NCBI RefSeq assembly: GCF_011045835.1
Contig: NZ_CP047349.1
Coordinates: 868,001-932,000 of the forward strand
Direction: 5' to 3'
Source: Proteus terrae subsp. cibarius
GTDB lineage: Bacteria; Pseudomonadota; Gammaproteobacteria; Enterobacterales; Enterobacteriaceae
DNA: 64,000 nucleotides
The translations under genes and the position numbers were made by a program. Below the pieces are notes generated by a model. That model was not told the DNA's origin, made no database searches, and saw only the letters and a program-made list of their open reading frames with translations. This document shows, in pieces, positions 62,051 through 64,000 of the stretch. Within the stretch, counting starts at the first letter, position 1; every line of letters starts with the position of its first letter.

Positions 62051-64000
62051 TTAGGCTGCTTTGTCTGTTTTGACTTTGTCAGCTTTCGGCTTTTTTGCAG
62101 GCACCGCCAATGCATCAAAGTCAAACTCATCAACATTGATACTCCGTAAGCGACTCTGTTCTGCTTTACGTAAGATATCGGCTTCTTCTTGAGTTACTCG
62201 TTTATCAGCCAGTGCTTTGTCCGCTAATTTATCTAATTGTGTAAAGTTAAATTTCTTCTCATAGAGGCGACAAATACGGTCGAAAATAGGTTCTGCAGCC
62301 AAAATATCAAGCAACGCTTCTTCCATTAAACCATGTGGATTATGCTCGCTCGGTGTTAAGTATTGACCTCTACCAATGCGATCACGGGTTTCAGAAGGTT
62401 GTTGGATAAGTTGCGCCACTTTGCTATCTAATTTATCTGATGGTAATTTTTGAGCTTTACCCAGTGGGAAAATAATTGCTCGCATAGTGCCTGCAACAAC
62501 ACGGCTTGGGAAATTGCGTAGCAGTTCATCAATTGCATTTTCTGCTTGGTATAAACACTCTTTTACGCTCCAATGTACGAGAGGTAAATCTGCAGTATGA
62601 CGGCCTTCATCTTCATAACGCTTAAGTGCAGCAGAAGCTAGGAAGATATGACTTAATATATCACCTAAACGTGCTGAAATACGCTCACGACGTTTTAAGC
62701 TTCCGCCTAAAACTCCCATTGAAACATCAGACAACAGCGCCATATTGGCACTCAAACGGTTAATTTGTTGATAATAACGACGTGTTTCATCATTAGTTGG
62801 CGAATTACTTAATCGACCATTTGTGATACCTAACCACAGACTGCGTAAGGTATTACTCGCTACGTGACCAATATGACCAAATAAAGCACGGTCAAAATCA
62901 TGTAGGTTGTTATCTCGAGCGGCTGCAATTTCATCTAATACATAAGGATGGCAGCGGATAGCACCCTGACCATAAATGATCATGCTACGAGTTAAAATAT
63001 TGGCACCTTCAACCGTGATGGCAATTGGAGAGCCTTGATAAGAACGTGCGACAAAGTTCGATGGCCCAAGGCTGATCCCTTTACCACCAACGATATCCAT
63101 TGCATCAATAACGCCACGCTGTGCTCGGTGAGTACAATGGTATTTTACGATAGCGGATAATACGGCAGGTTTTTCACCTAGCATAATACCCGTAGTAATT
63201 AAGGTTGCCGCAGAATCTAAAAGATAGGCGTTACCAGCCAGACGAGCTAATGGCTCTTCAATACCTTCCATTTTACCAATTGGAATTTTGAACTGACGAC
63301 GGACACGAGAATAAGCGCCTGTTGCCATAGCCACACTTTTTAAACCGCCGGTAGAGTTTGAAGGTAGAGTGATCCCTCGACCAACTGAGAGACATTCCAC
63401 CAGCATTCTCCAACCCTGACCTGCCATTTTTGGTCCGCCAATGATGTAATCGATAGGAACAAAAACATCTTTACCACGAGTCGGTCCATTCATAAATGGC
63501 ACGTTCAGTGGGAAATGACGATGACCGATTTCAACACCTTTGACATCAGTTGGAATTAACGCACAGGTAATACCCGGATTTTCGTCATCACTTAATAGAT
63601 GGTCAGGATCGCGTAATTTAAATGCTAATCCTAATACGGTTGCGATAGGGGCAAGAGTGATATAGCGTTTATTCCATGTTAAACGAAGACCAAGTACTTG
63701 CTCGCCTTGCCATTCACCCATACAGACTACGCCACTGTCAGGAATAGCACCTGCATCGGAGCCCGCTTCTGGGCTTGTTAATGCGAAACAAGGAATTTCA
63801 TCTCCTTTGGCTAAACCGGGTAAATAGCGCTTTTTCTGTTCATCAGTACCATAGTGTTGCAGTAGTTCGCCGGGGCCTAAAGAGTTAGGTACACCCACGG
63901 TGATGGCTAAAATACCAGACACTCCCGACAGTTTTTGCAATACGCGTGATTGAGCGTAGGCTGAAAACTCTAACCCGCCGTACTCTTTTTTAATGATCAT
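62051..64000 (-). CDS. fadE: FadE, acyl-CoA dehydrogenase (partial, C-terminal 649 residues)
   Basis: The gene runs off the right edge; the start is not in the window. The visible 649 residues include [41 protein letters not shown] and [21 protein letters not shown], with [20 protein letters not shown], all typical of the FadE group with its long C-terminal extension (to about [13 protein letters not shown]). The full protein is about 815 residues in E. coli. It catalyses the first step of fatty-acid beta-oxidation. Expected regulation is by FadR; the promoter is outside. Confidence 0.95.
   Translation of the reverse strand: MIIKKEYGGLEFSAYAQSRVLQKLSGVSGILAITVGVPNSLGPGELLQHYGTDEQKKRYLPGLAKGDEIPCFALTSPEAGSDAGAIPDSGVVCMGEWQGEQVLGLRLTWNKRYITLAPIATVLGLAFKLRDPDHLLSDDENPGITCALIPTDVKGVEIGHRHFPLNVPFMNGPTRGKDVFVPIDYIIGGPKMAGQGWRMLVECLSVGRGITLPSNSTGGLKSVAMATGAYSRVRRQFKIPIGKMEGIEEPLARLAGNAYLLDSAATLITTGIMLGEKPAVLSAIVKYHCTHRAQRGVIDAMDIVGGKGISLGPSNFVARSYQGSPIAITVEGANILTRSMIIYGQGAIRCHPYVLDEIAAARDNNLHDFDRALFGHIGHVASNTLRSLWLGITNGRLSNSPTNDETRRYYQQINRLSANMALLSDVSMGVLGGSLKRRERISARLGDILSHIFLASAALKRYEDEGRHTADLPLVHWSVKECLYQAENAIDELLRNFPSRVVAGTMRAIIFPLGKAQKLPSDKLDSKVAQLIQQPSETRDRIGRGQYLTPSEHNPHGLMEEALLDILAAEPIFDRICRLYEKKFNFTQLDKLADKALADKRVTQEEADILRKAEQSRLRSINVDEFDFDALAVPAKKPKADKVKTDKAA

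Overview
The window comes from an AT-rich gammaproteobacterium of the Morganellaceae, almost certainly Proteus (P. mirabilis or a close relative). The basis is a complete MR/P-type fimbrial operon with its mrpI phase-switch recombinase, a second tandem mrp-like operon, and a ZapA-type serralysin locus with its own type I exporter. The housekeeping block in the right half has the gene order of the enterobacterial mltC-yggX-mutY-trmB ... hemW-rdgB-yggT-proC-yggS ... ruvX-yqgE-gshB-rsmE region. Species identity rests on remembered family features, not on a search.

Layout. 1-3300: an RNA-repair locus. The 5' part of rtcR is divergent from a sigma-54 promoter (489-506), a noncoding leader holding a tRNA-like fold (561-648), a slipin-like SPFH gene and rtcB; no rtcA or rsr is present. 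3679-12355: mrpI, the invertible element (4467-4762) and mrpABCDEFGHJ. 12360-14297: about 1.9 kb of very AT-rich DNA without a credible gene. 14298-21774: the second operon mrp'ABCDEFGHJ, which has no recombinase of its own. 22382-26919: an AbgT transporter, a YhdN-like protein, an AhpD-like protein and a stand-alone arnT. 27136-27296: a possible pair of overlapping small ORFs with a sequestered ribosome site. 27416-37312 (minus): three serralysin-family metalloproteases, a terminator after zapA, then zapB, zapC and zapD. 37844-39978: an XRE regulator convergent with an M20 amidohydrolase. 40491-41280: decayed gene fragments beside tRNA-Phe. 41683-56113: conserved core genes, with an orphan Fur-boxed siderophore-binding protein. 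56365-61940: a prepilin peptidase, a DsbA/MBL/LysR-type module, and lysR-lysA. 62051-64000: the 3' 649 codons of fadE.

How the genes work together. The mrp operons encode chaperone-usher fimbriae: major rod A, terminator-like B, usher C, chaperone D, minor subunits E-G, tip adhesin H and the regulator J, which in known biology represses motility while fimbriae are made. Only the first operon has an obvious DNA switch. Both adhesins keep the three histidines known to form the MrpH zinc site. The zap cluster secretes zinc proteases through ZapBCD. The rtc locus would respond to RNA damage through RtcR and sigma-54.

The points most worth attention are the tRNA-like element in the RtcR-controlled leader, the small-ORF pair beside zapD, the two metalloproteases with an insertion before the catalytic helix, and the contrast between switched mrp and unswitched mrp'.
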